Below are positions 56,620-64,000 of a stretch of 64,000 nucleotides of DNA, piece after piece. Each line of letters opens with the position of its first letter. The first letter of the stretch is position 1. The stretch spans positions 124,001 to 188,000 of the forward strand of contig NZ_NEVT01000003.1 of the NCBI RefSeq assembly GCF_002261345.1, written 5' to 3'. This DNA is from Bordetella genomosp. 2 (lineage in GTDB: Bacteria > Pseudomonadota > Gammaproteobacteria > Burkholderiales > Burkholderiaceae_B). The position numbers and the translations under genes were made by a program. The notes below the pieces were generated by a model that ran no database searches, was not told the origin of the DNA, and saw only the letters and a list, made by a program, of their open reading frames with translations.

Positions 56620-57264
56620 TCACCTGCCGGGCGCCGGGTCCCGGTTGAAGATGAGATACCCCGCGATCGCGATCATGGTGACCCCCAGGGTGGCCTGCTG
56701 GGCGCGCAGGAACCAGCGGTTGCGCACCAGCCAGTGGCGGATGCGGGCCGCGCCGTAGGCGAAGGTGGCGCCGGAGCACAGGCCGAACAGCTTGGAGAAG
56801 CAGGCCAGGAACAGCATCTGCTGCCAGACCGGCCCGCGCGCGGGATCGGTGAACTGCGGCAGGAAGGCGATCAGGAAAATGAAGACCTTGGGATTGAGCA
56901 GGTTGGTCAGGAACCCCTGGATGAACACGGCCCGTCCTTCGCCGCGCGCGGCCACTGCCGCCAATGCCTGCGGCTGGCGGCTGCGCAGGATGGCGCGGAT
57001 GCCCAGGTAGACCAGGTAGCACGCGCCCATCAGCTTCACGGCCAGGAACAGCCGGGGCGACTCCTGGAACACGGCGGCCAGGCCCAGCACTACCAGGGGA
57101 ATCTGCACCGCCCCGGCGGCGAAGGTGCCCAGCACGCTCAGCCAGGCGATGCGGAAGCCTTGCGTCATGCCGCGCGTCAGGGTCAGGGCCATGTCCGGCC
57201 CCGGCGTCAGCTTGAGGGCGAGGTCGGCAGCCAGGAACAGCAGGAACATGTGCAGGGAAGGCAT
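56620..57264 (-). CDS. LysE-family amino-acid exporter (second)
   Basis: Exporter of 214 aa with about six helices. It opens LHMFLLFLAADLALKLTPGPD, close to the family TPGPxx signature. GACYLVYLGIRAILRSRQ near residue 80 and NPKVFIFLIAFLPQFTD near residue 128 are LysE/RhtB-typical. Not obviously the partner of any neighbour. Divergent from the operator and cupin gene to the right. Confidence 0.9.
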   Translation of the reverse strand: MPSLHMFLLFLAADLALKLTPGPDMALTLTRGMTQGFRIAWLSVLGTFAAGAVQIPLVVLGLAAVFQESPRLFLAVKLMGACYLVYLGIRAILRSRQPQALAAVAARGEGRAVFIQGFLTNLLNPKVFIFLIAFLPQFTDPARGPVWQQMLFLACFSKLFGLCSGATFAYGAARIRHWLVRNRWFLRAQQATLGVTMIAIAGYLIFNRDPAPGR

Positions 57265-57390
57265 CGGGGCCGCCGTCGGTGGTGGGAGGAGGGCGCACCA
57301 GTATAGGGATTCCCGCGCCGCGCCGGATCCACGGGTTCCATGCTGTGCTGCAGCTTAGGGTAAGCCCTGGCATCACCGTCCGGGCGCCAC

Positions 57391-57439
57391 TGTCTATACT
57401 TTGTCCATTACATAAACATATTGTCCATAATATAGACAA
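57391..57439. promoter_or_regulatory. Palindromic operator and repeats upstream of the cupin-led operon
   Basis: TTGTCCATAATATAGACAA (57421-57439) is a near-perfect 19-bp palindrome ending 11 bp before the cupin ATG; its right arm overlaps the AAGGA site. A TTGTCCAT half-site recurs at 57401-57408, exactly 20 bp upstream, and TGTCTATA at 57391-57398 is an inverted partner of TATAGACA. Three helical-phase half-sites suggest a repressor binding cooperatively. The IclR gene at 60658 is the in-cluster candidate; the half-sites also resemble GntR-type ones. Confidence 0.7.
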
Positions 57440-57449
57440 GGACGCAAGC

Positions 57450-57977
57450 ATGCCAGTCGACCGGCCCGATGCCGACCCCATGATGCCGTACCAGCATCCC
57501 AACCCGCCCGAGGCGTTGCCGGAACTGGTGGTGCCCAACGCCATCCCCACCGACGAGCGCCTCTGGGTGCCGCAGGCCGAGAACGTGTGGTTCCGGCCGC
57601 TGTGCCTGAACGCCAGCCAGGGCTACTGGATGAACCTGCTGCGGGTGCGCAAGTCCGGCGTGCTGAGCCGCCACCGGCATCCGCAGGCCGTACATGGCTT
57701 CGTGCTGAAGGGGCGCTGGCGCTACCTGGAACACGATTGGGAAGCCACCGAGGGCAGCTATGTGTTCGAGCCGCCCGGCGAGACGCACACGCTGTACGTG
57801 CCGCCCGATGTCGAGGAAATGATCACGTATTTCCAGGTCAACGGGATCATGTATTACACCGACCCCTGGGGCAAGGGCATGGGCTACGAGGATGTCTTCA
57901 CCAAGATCGACATGTGCCGCAGGCATTTCGTCGACGTGGGCCTGGGCGAAGACTATGTGCGGCAATTCATCCGGTGA
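57450..57977 (+). CDS. Cupin-domain protein (2,4'-dihydroxyacetophenone dioxygenase-like)
   Basis: Single-cupin protein of 175 aa. The metal-site motif is SRHRHPQAVHGFVLKGRW near residues 72-90, and a second cupin motif with YVFEPPGETHTLYV near residue 106 supplies the last His. Length and pattern match the 2,4'-dihydroxyacetophenone dioxygenase/acetylacetone-cleaving family, which cleaves C-C bonds next to ketones with a mononuclear metal. It is first in a run with a Bug protein, two SDRs, an IclR regulator and a DLH, all likely one catabolic operon. The true substrate is unknown. Confidence 0.85.
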   Translation: MPVDRPDADPMMPYQHPNPPEALPELVVPNAIPTDERLWVPQAENVWFRPLCLNASQGYWMNLLRVRKSGVLSRHRHPQAVHGFVLKGRWRYLEHDWEATEGSYVFEPPGETHTLYVPPDVEEMITYFQVNGIMYYTDPWGKGMGYEDVFTKIDMCRRHFVDVGLGEDYVRQFIR

Positions 57978-58030
57978 CGGGATTCCCCGCGCCGATCCCC
58001 TAAAGCAATAAAACCTGAATCGGAGACATC

Positions 58031-59005
58031 ATGAACCGTCGTGCGTTCAATCGCTGCTTGTTGCCTGTGCTGCTTGGCGGGGCCGCCGTGCTGGCCGCCG
58101 TCCCGGCGGCGCAGGCGGCGGATTTTCCCAGCCATTCGATCGAGCTGGTCGTGCCGTTCGCCGCCGGCGGCGGCACCGACGCGATGGCGCGCGCCATGTC
58201 GGATGCGTCGCGCGCGCACTTGCCGGAGCCGATCGTGGTGCTGAACAAACCCGGCGCGGCGGGCGGCATCGGCCTGACCGAGGTGGCCAACAGCAAGCCC
58301 GATGGCTACAAGCTGGCGCTGGTGACGGCCGACATGGTGATCATCCCGCACTTGGGGCTGACCAAGACCACCTACGAGAAGTTCACGCCCATCATCCAGC
58401 TCAATGCCGACCCGTCGGCGATTACCGTGGCCGCCGACTCGCCCTACAACACCATCGAGGAGTTCCTCGACGCGGCGCGCGCCAAGCCCGAGATGATGCA
58501 GGTTGGCAACGCCGGCATCGGCTCGATCTGGCACCTGGCGGCGGCCGCGCTGGAGGACAAGACGGGCGCCAAGTTCAACCACATTCCCTTCAACGGCGGC
58601 AATCCGGCGGTGCTGGCCCTGCTGGGCGGCCATATCGACGCGGTGGCCGTGAGCCCCGCGGAAGTGATCCAGTATGTCAAGGCCGGCAAGCTCAAGACCC
58701 TGGCGGTGATGGCGGACCAGCGGGTGGCCGGTTTCGAGAATGTGCCGACGTTGAAGGAACGCAATATCGATTTGTCCATCGGCACGTGGCGCGGCATTGC
58801 CGCGCCCCAGGGCACGCCGCAGCCGGTGCTGGACACGCTGGGCGCCGCGTTCCGCAAGGCGGCCGCCGAGGACAGCCTGAAGAAGTTCATGGCCGAGCAG
58901 AACCTCGGCTATGTGGTGGCGGACCAGCGGGCCTTCACCGCGCTCATGGAGCGCGACAACGCCACGTTCAAGAGCCTGATCGAGAAGTTCGGCATGCGCC
59001 AGTAG
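58031..59005 (+). CDS. Bug-family (TctC-type) periplasmic binding protein
   Basis: Periplasmic receptor of 324 aa. A Sec signal (MNRRAFNRCLLPVLLGG) ends near AQA at residue 29. The Bug ligand loops are VVPFAAGGGTDAMARAM (around residue 38) and NKPGAAGGIGLTEVANSKPD (around 76). It lies within the cupin-SDR cluster, so it probably binds the compound the cluster degrades or its precursor. No TctA/TctB permease genes are adjacent. Confidence 0.93.
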   Translation: MNRRAFNRCLLPVLLGGAAVLAAVPAAQAADFPSHSIELVVPFAAGGGTDAMARAMSDASRAHLPEPIVVLNKPGAAGGIGLTEVANSKPDGYKLALVTADMVIIPHLGLTKTTYEKFTPIIQLNADPSAITVAADSPYNTIEEFLDAARAKPEMMQVGNAGIGSIWHLAAAALEDKTGAKFNHIPFNGGNPAVLALLGGHIDAVAVSPAEVIQYVKAGKLKTLAVMADQRVAGFENVPTLKERNIDLSIGTWRGIAAPQGTPQPVLDTLGAAFRKAAAEDSLKKFMAEQNLGYVVADQRAFTALMERDNATFKSLIEKFGMRQ

Positions 59006-59030
59006 GCGGGCCGCGTCAAAGGGAGCAGAG

Positions 59031-59822
59031 ATGGATCTGGGTATCGCGGGCCGCACGGCCCTGGTGGGCGGCGCGAGCAAGGGGCTGGGCTATGGCTGCG
59101 CCCTGGCCCTGGTGCGCGAGGGCGTGAACGTCGTGATCGTCGCGCGCGGAGCGGAGGACCTGGCGGCCGCCGAACAGCGGCTGTTGCGGGAGCGCCCGCG
59201 CGGCGACAGTTTCGTGAAGGCGGTCGCCGCCGATATCACCACGCCGCAGGGGCGCGACGCGGTATTCGCGGCGCAGCCCGACTACGACATCGTGGTCACC
59301 AACGCCGGCGGGCCGCCGCCGGGCGACTTCCGCGACTGGGAGCAGGAGCACTGGCTGCGCGCCATCGAAGCCAACATGCTGGCGCCGATCGCGCTGATCA
59401 AGGCCACCGTCGACGGCATGGCCGAGCGCGGCTTCGGCCGCATCGTCAACATCACCTCCAGCGCGGTCAAAGCGCCGATCGACGTGCTGGGCCTGTCGAA
59501 CGGCGCCCGCAGCGGCCTGACCGGCTTCGTCGCAGGGGTGGCGCGCAGCGGCATCGCGGCGCGCGGCGTCACCATCAACAACCTGCTGCCCGGCGCGTTC
59601 GATACCGACCGCCTGCGCTCCGGGATGGCGATCGCCGCCAGCAAGTCGGGCCAGGACATCGCGGCCGTGCGGGCCGCCCGCCAGGCCGGGATTCCCGCCG
59701 GCCGCTTCGGCAATGCCGAGGAGTTCGGCGCCATCTGCGCCTTCCTCTGCAGCGTCCACGCGGCCTATGTCACCGGCCAGAATGTGCTGGCCGACGGCGG
59801 CGCCTATCCCGGCACTTTCTGA
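59031..59822 (+). CDS. SDR-family oxidoreductase with altered catalytic motif
   Basis: NAD(P)-dependent oxidoreductase of 263 aa. The cofactor loop is GGASKGLG (residues 13-20) and NAGG is near residue 91. After the Ser of NITSSAV, the region where the canonical YxxxK would fall reads VLGLSNGARSG (Leu153-Arg160), with no Tyr and no Lys at those positions. This is a known variant pattern of some SDRs, but the catalytic mechanism is unclear. Followed by a second SDR 9 bp later. Confidence 0.87.
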   Translation: MDLGIAGRTALVGGASKGLGYGCALALVREGVNVVIVARGAEDLAAAEQRLLRERPRGDSFVKAVAADITTPQGRDAVFAAQPDYDIVVTNAGGPPPGDFRDWEQEHWLRAIEANMLAPIALIKATVDGMAERGFGRIVNITSSAVKAPIDVLGLSNGARSGLTGFVAGVARSGIAARGVTINNLLPGAFDTDRLRSGMAIAASKSGQDIAAVRAARQAGIPAGRFGNAEEFGAICAFLCSVHAAYVTGQNVLADGGAYPGTF

Positions 59823-59831
59823 GCGAGCGCG

Positions 59832-60551
59832 ATGACCTACCAAGCAGATCTGTTTGCCGGCAAGACGGCGCTGGTCACCGGCGCGACGCAGGGCATCGGC
59901 GCGGCTATCGCCAACCGCCTGGCGGCGCTGGGCGCGCGCACCATCGCCGCCGGGCTGGCGTCCGACGCCGCCGAACTCGACCCCGGCATCGAGGTGCGCA
60001 TCGGCGACGTCAGCCATGCCGATGACGTGCAGGCGCTGATGCGGGGCCTGGACGCGCTGGACATCGTCGTCAATTGCGCCGGCATCATCCGGCGCGGCGC
60101 CGAGCACGATCCCGTCGTCTTCGAGCAGGTGCTGGCGATCAATCTCACCGGCACCATGCGGGTGTGCAGCGCCGCGCGCGAGCGGCTGGCCGGCCGCGGC
60201 GGGTGCATCGTCAACACCGCCTCGATGCTCAGTTTCTTCGGCGGCTCGCTGGTGCCCGCCTATGCCGCCAGCAAGGGCGGGGTGGCGCAGTTGACCAAGT
60301 CGCTGGCGCTGGCCTATGCGGCCGACGGCATCCGCGTCAACGCCGTGGCGCCCGGCTGGATCGCCACGCCGCTGACGCAGGCGCTGCAGGACGACCCGCA
60401 GCGTTCCGGCCCCATCCTGGCGCGCACGCCGCTGGGGCGCTGGGGGCGGCCGCAGGACGTGGCCGAGGCGGTGGCGTTCCTGTGCGCGCCGGCCGCGGCG
60501 TTCATGACAGGCGTGATCCTGCCGGTCGATGGCGGCTACCTGGTCGCCTGA
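59832..60551 (+). CDS. SDR-family oxidoreductase (canonical)
   Basis: NAD(P)-dependent dehydrogenase/reductase of 239 aa. Cofactor loop GATQGIGAA near residues 17-25, NCAGI near 82, catalytic Ser in NTASMLSFFGG and canonical YAASKGG (Tyr near residue 145). It follows the previous SDR by 9 bp, so the two are co-translated. It probably reduces or oxidises a hydroxy/oxo group in the cluster's pathway. Confidence 0.92.
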   Translation: MTYQADLFAGKTALVTGATQGIGAAIANRLAALGARTIAAGLASDAAELDPGIEVRIGDVSHADDVQALMRGLDALDIVVNCAGIIRRGAEHDPVVFEQVLAINLTGTMRVCSAARERLAGRGGCIVNTASMLSFFGGSLVPAYAASKGGVAQLTKSLALAYAADGIRVNAVAPGWIATPLTQALQDDPQRSGPILARTPLGRWGRPQDVAEAVAFLCAPAAAFMTGVILPVDGGYLVA

Positions 60552-60657
60552 GCGGCCCGGGCGGCGCCGGGCCATGTACGGCGCCGCGCATTTGCGGGGA
60601 TAATGGCGCCAGGCGCCGCGCCGCGCCCGCCGTTTCCGTCATTCCACGCGTCCAGCC

Positions 60658-61488
60658 ATGCCAGGATCCCAGCCCGTTTCCCGACCGCCCGCCGCGCAGG
60701 TGGCGGGCACCGCCGCATTCTCCAAGTTCATGCACTTGATGCAGCTGGTCGCGGACACGCCCGAGCCCATGACCGTGGCCGAGCTCAGCAAGCTCAGCGG
60801 CTATCCCCGGCCCACGGTGTACCGCACCGTGGCGGCGCTGCTGGCCGAGCGCCTGCTGGCCGAGCATCCGCGCACCGGCAGGCTCACCCTGGGCCCGCGG
60901 CTGATCCAGCTCGCCAGCCGCAGCTGGGGGCGTTCCGAACTGCGGCTGGCCGCCGTCGAGGATCTCAAGCACCTGCGCGACGTCACTGGCGAAACCGTGC
61001 ACCTGGCCGTGCCCAACGGCCCCCATATGGTCTACATCGAGAAACTGGAAAGCCCCAGCGCGGTGCAAATGGCCTCCCGCATCGGCACCAGCGTGTCCAT
61101 GCACTCGACCGCGGTGGGCAAGGCCTACCTGGCCATGCTGGACGACGCGGCCCGCCAAGCCGTGCTGGACACACTGCCGCAACCGTTCCCGTGCCATACT
61201 CCCAACACGGTGAAGGACCTCGCCGCGCTGGGCCGGCAGCTCGAGCAGGTGCGCGCGCGCGGCTGGGCCGTGGACGACGAGGAAAACGAGGCCGGCATCT
61301 ATTGCTTCGGGGCGCCGCTGTTCGGCGAAGGCGGCGTGCCGGTGGCCGCCATCAGCGTCAGCACCCTGCGCTTTCGCCAGAAGGACGACCCCCAAACAGC
61401 CTATGTGGCGCCGCTGCTGGAGGCCTGCCGGGCCATCACGCAGCGTATCGCCGGCACGCCGGCCTTGTCGGCGGCGGACGTGTTGTAG
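60658..61488 (+). CDS. IclR-family transcriptional regulator
   Basis: Regulator of 276 aa. The N-terminal winged helix-turn-helix spans about residues 22-80 (MTVAELSKLSGYPRPTVYRT), followed by the IclR effector-binding domain at about 95-270 (MASRIGTSVSMHSTAVGKAY). Likely regulates the cluster via the operator at 57391-57439. A 15-bp exact tandem duplication overlaps its stop codon (see 61479-61508). Confidence 0.92.
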   Translation: MPGSQPVSRPPAAQVAGTAAFSKFMHLMQLVADTPEPMTVAELSKLSGYPRPTVYRTVAALLAERLLAEHPRTGRLTLGPRLIQLASRSWGRSELRLAAVEDLKHLRDVTGETVHLAVPNGPHMVYIEKLESPSAVQMASRIGTSVSMHSTAVGKAYLAMLDDAARQAVLDTLPQPFPCHTPNTVKDLAALGRQLEQVRARGWAVDDEENEAGIYCFGAPLFGEGGVPVAAISVSTLRFRQKDDPQTAYVAPLLEACRAITQRIAGTPALSAADVL

Positions 61489-61508
61489 TGCAACGTGTTG
61501 TAGTGCAA
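61479..61508. repeat. Exact tandem 15-bp duplication at the IclR stop codon
   Basis: CGTGTTGTAGTGCAA occurs twice in a row (61479-61493 and 61494-61508). The TAG in the first copy is the IclR stop. The repeat is 5 codons long and so does not change the upstream frame. It appears to be a recent duplication, of unknown consequence. Confidence 0.9.
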
Positions 61509-61563
61509 TCAGGCGACGGCGAGTTGCCGTCTTCAGCCGTGGAAGTACCGCAAGGAGAACGCC

Positions 61564-62451
61564 ATGTCACGCATGACCGCCAAAGACTTCGCCCCGGAAC
61601 TGCTCGAGCTGTACGACTTCTACGTGCACGGGAAGATCACCAAGCGCGAGTTCCTGGCCCGCTCCGCCAAGTTCGCCGTCGGCGGGCTCACGGCGGCCGG
61701 CCTGCTGGCCGCGCTGATGCCCGACTACGCCCTGGCCCAGCAGGTCTCGTTCACCGATCCCGACATCGTCGCCGAATACATCATGTACCCGTCGCCGCGC
61801 GGCCATGGCCAGGTGCGCGGGTACCTGGTCAAGCCCGCCAAGGCGGCCGGCAAGCTGCCCGCCGTCGTGGTGGTGCACGAGAACCGCGGGCTCAATCCGT
61901 ACATCGAGGACGTGGCGCGCCGCGTGGCCAAGGCCGGCTATATCGCGCTGGCTCCCGACGGCCTGACGTCCAAGGGCGGCTACCCGGGCAATGACGACAA
62001 GGGGCGCGAGCTGCAAAAGCAGGTCGATCCCGAAAAGCTGATGAACGACTTCTTCGCCGCTGTCGAGTTCATGGCCGCCTACGAGGGCGCGACCGGCAAG
62101 GTCGGCATCACGGGCTTCTGCTACGGCGGGGGCGTGGCCAACGCGGCGGCGGTGGCCTACCCGGAACTGGCCGCCGCGGTGCCGTTCTATGGCCGCCAGG
62201 CCAGCGCCCAGGACGTGCCCAAGATCCAGGCGCCGCTGCTGCTGCACTATGCGGAGAACGACGCCAATGTCAACAAGGGCTGGCCCGACTACGAGGCGGC
62301 CCTGAAGGCCAACGGCAAGACCTACGAGGCCTACATCTACCCCGGCACCAACCACGGCTTCCACAACGACTCGACGCCGCGCTACGACAAGACCGCGGCC
62401 GAGCTGGCCTGGAGCCGCACGCTGGACTGGTTCAAGCGCCACCTGGCGTAG
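61564..62451 (+). CDS. Dienelactone hydrolase-family protein with N-terminal export signal
   Basis: Hydrolase of 295 aa. The DLH core has the Cys nucleophile GFCYGGG (near residue 187), ENDANVN (acid) and the catalytic His in NHGFHND near the C-terminus. Unlike cytoplasmic DLH, residues 30-60 (TKREFLARSAKFAVGG, then hydrophobic, then YALAQ) look like a KR-type Tat signal preceded by a long N-region. The protein would then act in the periplasm. It is the last gene of the cupin/SDR cluster. Confidence 0.9.
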   Translation: MSRMTAKDFAPELLELYDFYVHGKITKREFLARSAKFAVGGLTAAGLLAALMPDYALAQQVSFTDPDIVAEYIMYPSPRGHGQVRGYLVKPAKAAGKLPAVVVVHENRGLNPYIEDVARRVAKAGYIALAPDGLTSKGGYPGNDDKGRELQKQVDPEKLMNDFFAAVEFMAAYEGATGKVGITGFCYGGGVANAAAVAYPELAAAVPFYGRQASAQDVPKIQAPLLLHYAENDANVNKGWPDYEAALKANGKTYEAYIYPGTNHGFHNDSTPRYDKTAAELAWSRTLDWFKRHLA

Positions 62452-62545
62452 CCGTCGCGGGCGGCCGGGCACGCGCGCCGGGCCGGGCGTGGTACAAGCA
62501 CTCACCCGCGCATTCGCCGCGGGCCTGCGACGCTATCCGGACCCC

Positions 62546-62812
62546 ATGAAAAAGACCGATCTCGAAAAATCCAAGGCCCTGAAATTGATGGGCAAGCTCA
62601 ACGCGGCCGCGCCGCCCGCCCGCTATGCCGGCAGCGCCCCCGTGCCGGACCGCCGCGAGCAGCGCCGGCTGGACCAGGCCGCCGGGCTGGTGGCGTTCCC
62701 CGTGAAGCTGCGCCAGCCGCTCATCGACGCCTTGCGGGCCAGGGCCGAAGCGGATGGCGTGGGCGTCAATGAACTGGTCAATACCTTGCTGGCCGCCGCG
62801 CTGAAAGGGTAG
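62546..62812 (+). CDS. Small uncharacterised protein
   Basis: Protein of 88 aa, no recognised family. The N-terminus is Lys/Ala-rich ([20 protein letters not shown]). The C-terminal half ([20 protein letters not shown], then [15 protein letters not shown]) looks like a short amphipathic helical fold, possibly ribbon-helix-helix-like. It ends 4 bp before the YaiI gene, so the two are probably co-transcribed. ATG 62546 was chosen because it has AAGG-type bases upstream. Confidence 0.6.
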   Translation: MKKTDLEKSKALKLMGKLNAAAPPARYAGSAPVPDRREQRRLDQAAGLVAFPVKLRQPLIDALRARAEADGVGVNELVNTLLAAALKG

Positions 62813-62816
62813 CGCC

Positions 62817-63281
62817 GTGCATATCTGGGTCGACGCCGACGCATGTCCCGCGGTCATCAAGGACATCCTGTACCGGGCGGCGCACCGATGGCAGCATCCG
62901 CTGACCCTGGTGGCGAACCAGATGCTGCGCACGCCGCCCTCGACCTTGATCCGCGCCGTGCAGGTGCCGCGTGGCTTCGACGTGGCGGACGCCTATATCG
63001 TCAACCATGTGCAGGCCGGCGACTTGGTCATTACCGGGGATATTCCCCTGGCCGCCCAGGTGCTGGACAAGCATGCCCTGGTGCTCGACCCGCGCGGCGA
63101 GCGCCACACGGCCGACACCATACGCGAGCGCCTGGCCCTGCGGGACATGATGGAGGACTTGCGCAATGCCGGCGTCGATACCGGTGGCCCGGCGGCGCTC
63201 AGTCAGGCCGATCGGCGCGCCTTCGGCAACGCGCTGGATCGCCTGATGGCCGCGCACGGGGCAGCGGCGCGCCGCGGGTAG
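62817..63281 (+). CDS. YaiI/YqxD-family protein (DUF188)
   Basis: Protein of 154 aa of unknown biochemical function. It begins [20 protein letters not shown], the family N-terminus, with NYxxxGD-type [17 protein letters not shown] near residue 61, and [18 protein letters not shown] near 95. The start is GTG 62817; no ATG gives the family N-terminus. A nuclease-like fold is predicted in some descriptions but not shown here. Confidence 0.92.
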   Translation: MHIWVDADACPAVIKDILYRAAHRWQHPLTLVANQMLRTPPSTLIRAVQVPRGFDVADAYIVNHVQAGDLVITGDIPLAAQVLDKHALVLDPRGERHTADTIRERLALRDMMEDLRNAGVDTGGPAALSQADRRAFGNALDRLMAAHGAAARRG

Positions 63282-63286
63282 ACGCG

Positions 63287-63769
63287 TCAGGCGGCGGCCG
63301 CGAACTCCCGCAGCGCCTCGCCCGCCAGGCGGTACCTTACCCATTCGTCCATCGGCTGCGCGCCGATCGAACGGTAGAAGTCGATCGCTGGCTGGTTCCA
63401 GTCCAGCACGCTCCATTCCAGGCGGCCGCACTGGTTGGCCACGGCTTCGCGGGCCAGGTGGCGCAGCAGCAGGCGGCCGGCCCCGGTGCCGCGGTGGGCG
63501 GGGGTGACGTACAAGTCTTCCAGGTAGATGCCGTTGCGCCCCAGCCAGGTGGAGTAGCTGTAGAAATACACGGCGAAGCCGATGGGCGCGCCATCGCGCA
63601 GGCACAGCACGGCGCGGGCCGGCGCGCCGGGCGCGAACAGCGTGCGTTCGACGTCCTCGACGCTGGCGATGACTTCATGCGCCGCGCGCTCGTATTCGGC
63701 CAGCTCGTTGATGAAGCTGAAGATCTGGGCCGCGTCGGCGGGTCGGGCGGGGCGGATTTCCAGTGACAA
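63287..63769 (-). CDS. GNAT-family N-acetyltransferase
   Basis: Acetyltransferase of 160 aa. It starts LEIRPARPADAAQIFSFINE, then LYVTPAHRGTGAGRLLLRHL (acetyl-CoA pyrophosphate loop RGTGAG near residue 95). Length and pattern fit the small-molecule acetyltransferases of the diamine/spermidine type. The substrate is unknown. It is convergent with the YaiI gene. Confidence 0.9.
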   Translation of the reverse strand: MSLEIRPARPADAAQIFSFINELAEYERAAHEVIASVEDVERTLFAPGAPARAVLCLRDGAPIGFAVYFYSYSTWLGRNGIYLEDLYVTPAHRGTGAGRLLLRHLAREAVANQCGRLEWSVLDWNQPAIDFYRSIGAQPMDEWVRYRLAGEALREFAAAA

Positions 63770-63939
63770 GGCAAGGGCTCCAACATGGCAAAGGCTGCCA
63801 TGCTAGCCGGTCCAGGCAATGACTGGAAGAGCCGGGCGCAGCGTGGAACCACGCGGTCGCGGGACATCCGCGGTTCGCATGACGCCGGGGCAATCATGCA
63901 ATCCGGCGTTGCTTTCGTGCACCAACGGGCCGTGCGTCT

Positions 63940-64000
63940 TCAGCGGTTGCGGCGATGCAGGTGTGACGTATCCAGCACGTCGTCCTCGGGCGTGATGACG
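63940..64000 (-). CDS. C-terminal end of an unidentified gene (partial)
   Basis: The last 19 codons and stop of a minus-strand frame (ITPEDDVLDTSHLHRRNR) reach the right edge of the window. Codon use is consistent with coding, but too little is visible to name a family. The TPEDVL-like string would fit the end of a CBS/CorC-type protein; this is a guess. Confidence 0.35.
   Translation of the reverse strand, partial: VITPEDDVLDTSHLHRRNR

Overview
The window is about 68% GC by eye and carries a dense core-type gene complement of a betaproteobacterium. The closest match is Bordetella: there is a Lys/Ala-rich histone H1-like protein of the BpH1 type, two Bug-type periplasmic binding proteins, an orphan TctA/TctB pair, and a Burkholderiales-like gene order (aroQ-accB-accC-prmA; rplM-rpsI-argC-erpA; anmK/M23 peptidase/tyrS; glyA-nrdR-ribD-ribE). 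I see no IS481- or IS1001-like element, prophage or CRISPR array. That fits a B. bronchiseptica-like chromosome better than an IS-rich B. pertussis one, but it is not proof of species.

Layout. 1-4.1 kb: an RNB-family ribonuclease (cut by the window edge), a YqiA-type esterase and mpl on the minus strand, then a TlpA-like thioredoxin and aroQ on the plus strand. 4.2-9.7 kb: accB, accC, prmA, a zinc-ribbon membrane protein, a PfkB kinase and a glycine-zipper lipoprotein. 9.8-15.9 kb, minus strand: yggT-type gene, the H1-like gene, nrdB and nrdA, with an NrdR-controlled promoter. 15.9-24.7 kb: a large fused indolepyruvate:ferredoxin oxidoreductase divergent from an Lrp/AsnC regulator, a Bug gene with an apparent poly-G frameshift, a hydrolase divergent from a LysR regulator, a lipoprotein and an MFS exporter. 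24.7-41.2 kb: gltX, an acyl-CoA-synthetase/GNAT fusion, esterase, darP/pmbA, a TRAP binding protein, L13/S9, argC, erpA, anmK, an M23 peptidase, tyrS and a PEBP protein. 41.2-50.9 kb: a LysE exporter, glyA, nrdR, ribD, ribE and the stress operon prkA-yeaH-spoVR. 50.9-57.3 kb: a repeat cluster, tRNA-Ser(GGA), tctB-tctA, proP, an orphan LytTR response regulator and a second LysE exporter. 57.4-62.5 kb: a catabolic-looking operon (cupin dioxygenase-like, Bug binding protein, two SDRs, IclR regulator, exported dienelactone hydrolase) behind a strong palindromic operator. 62.5-64 kb: small genes and a partial gene at the right edge.

Links between parts. NrdR (43.4 kb) probably represses the nrdAB promoter at 15.77 kb, where two NrdR boxes 31 bp apart flank the start point. 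Mpl, AnmK and the M23 peptidase all belong to murein turnover. A palindromic 13-mer (GGTGTCWGACACC) recurs in three separate intergenic regions. The most informative unexplained items are the G7 tract in the Bug signal-peptide region, the operator and uncharacterised pathway at 57.4-62.5 kb, the dispersed 13-mer, and the hairpin ahead of tctBA.
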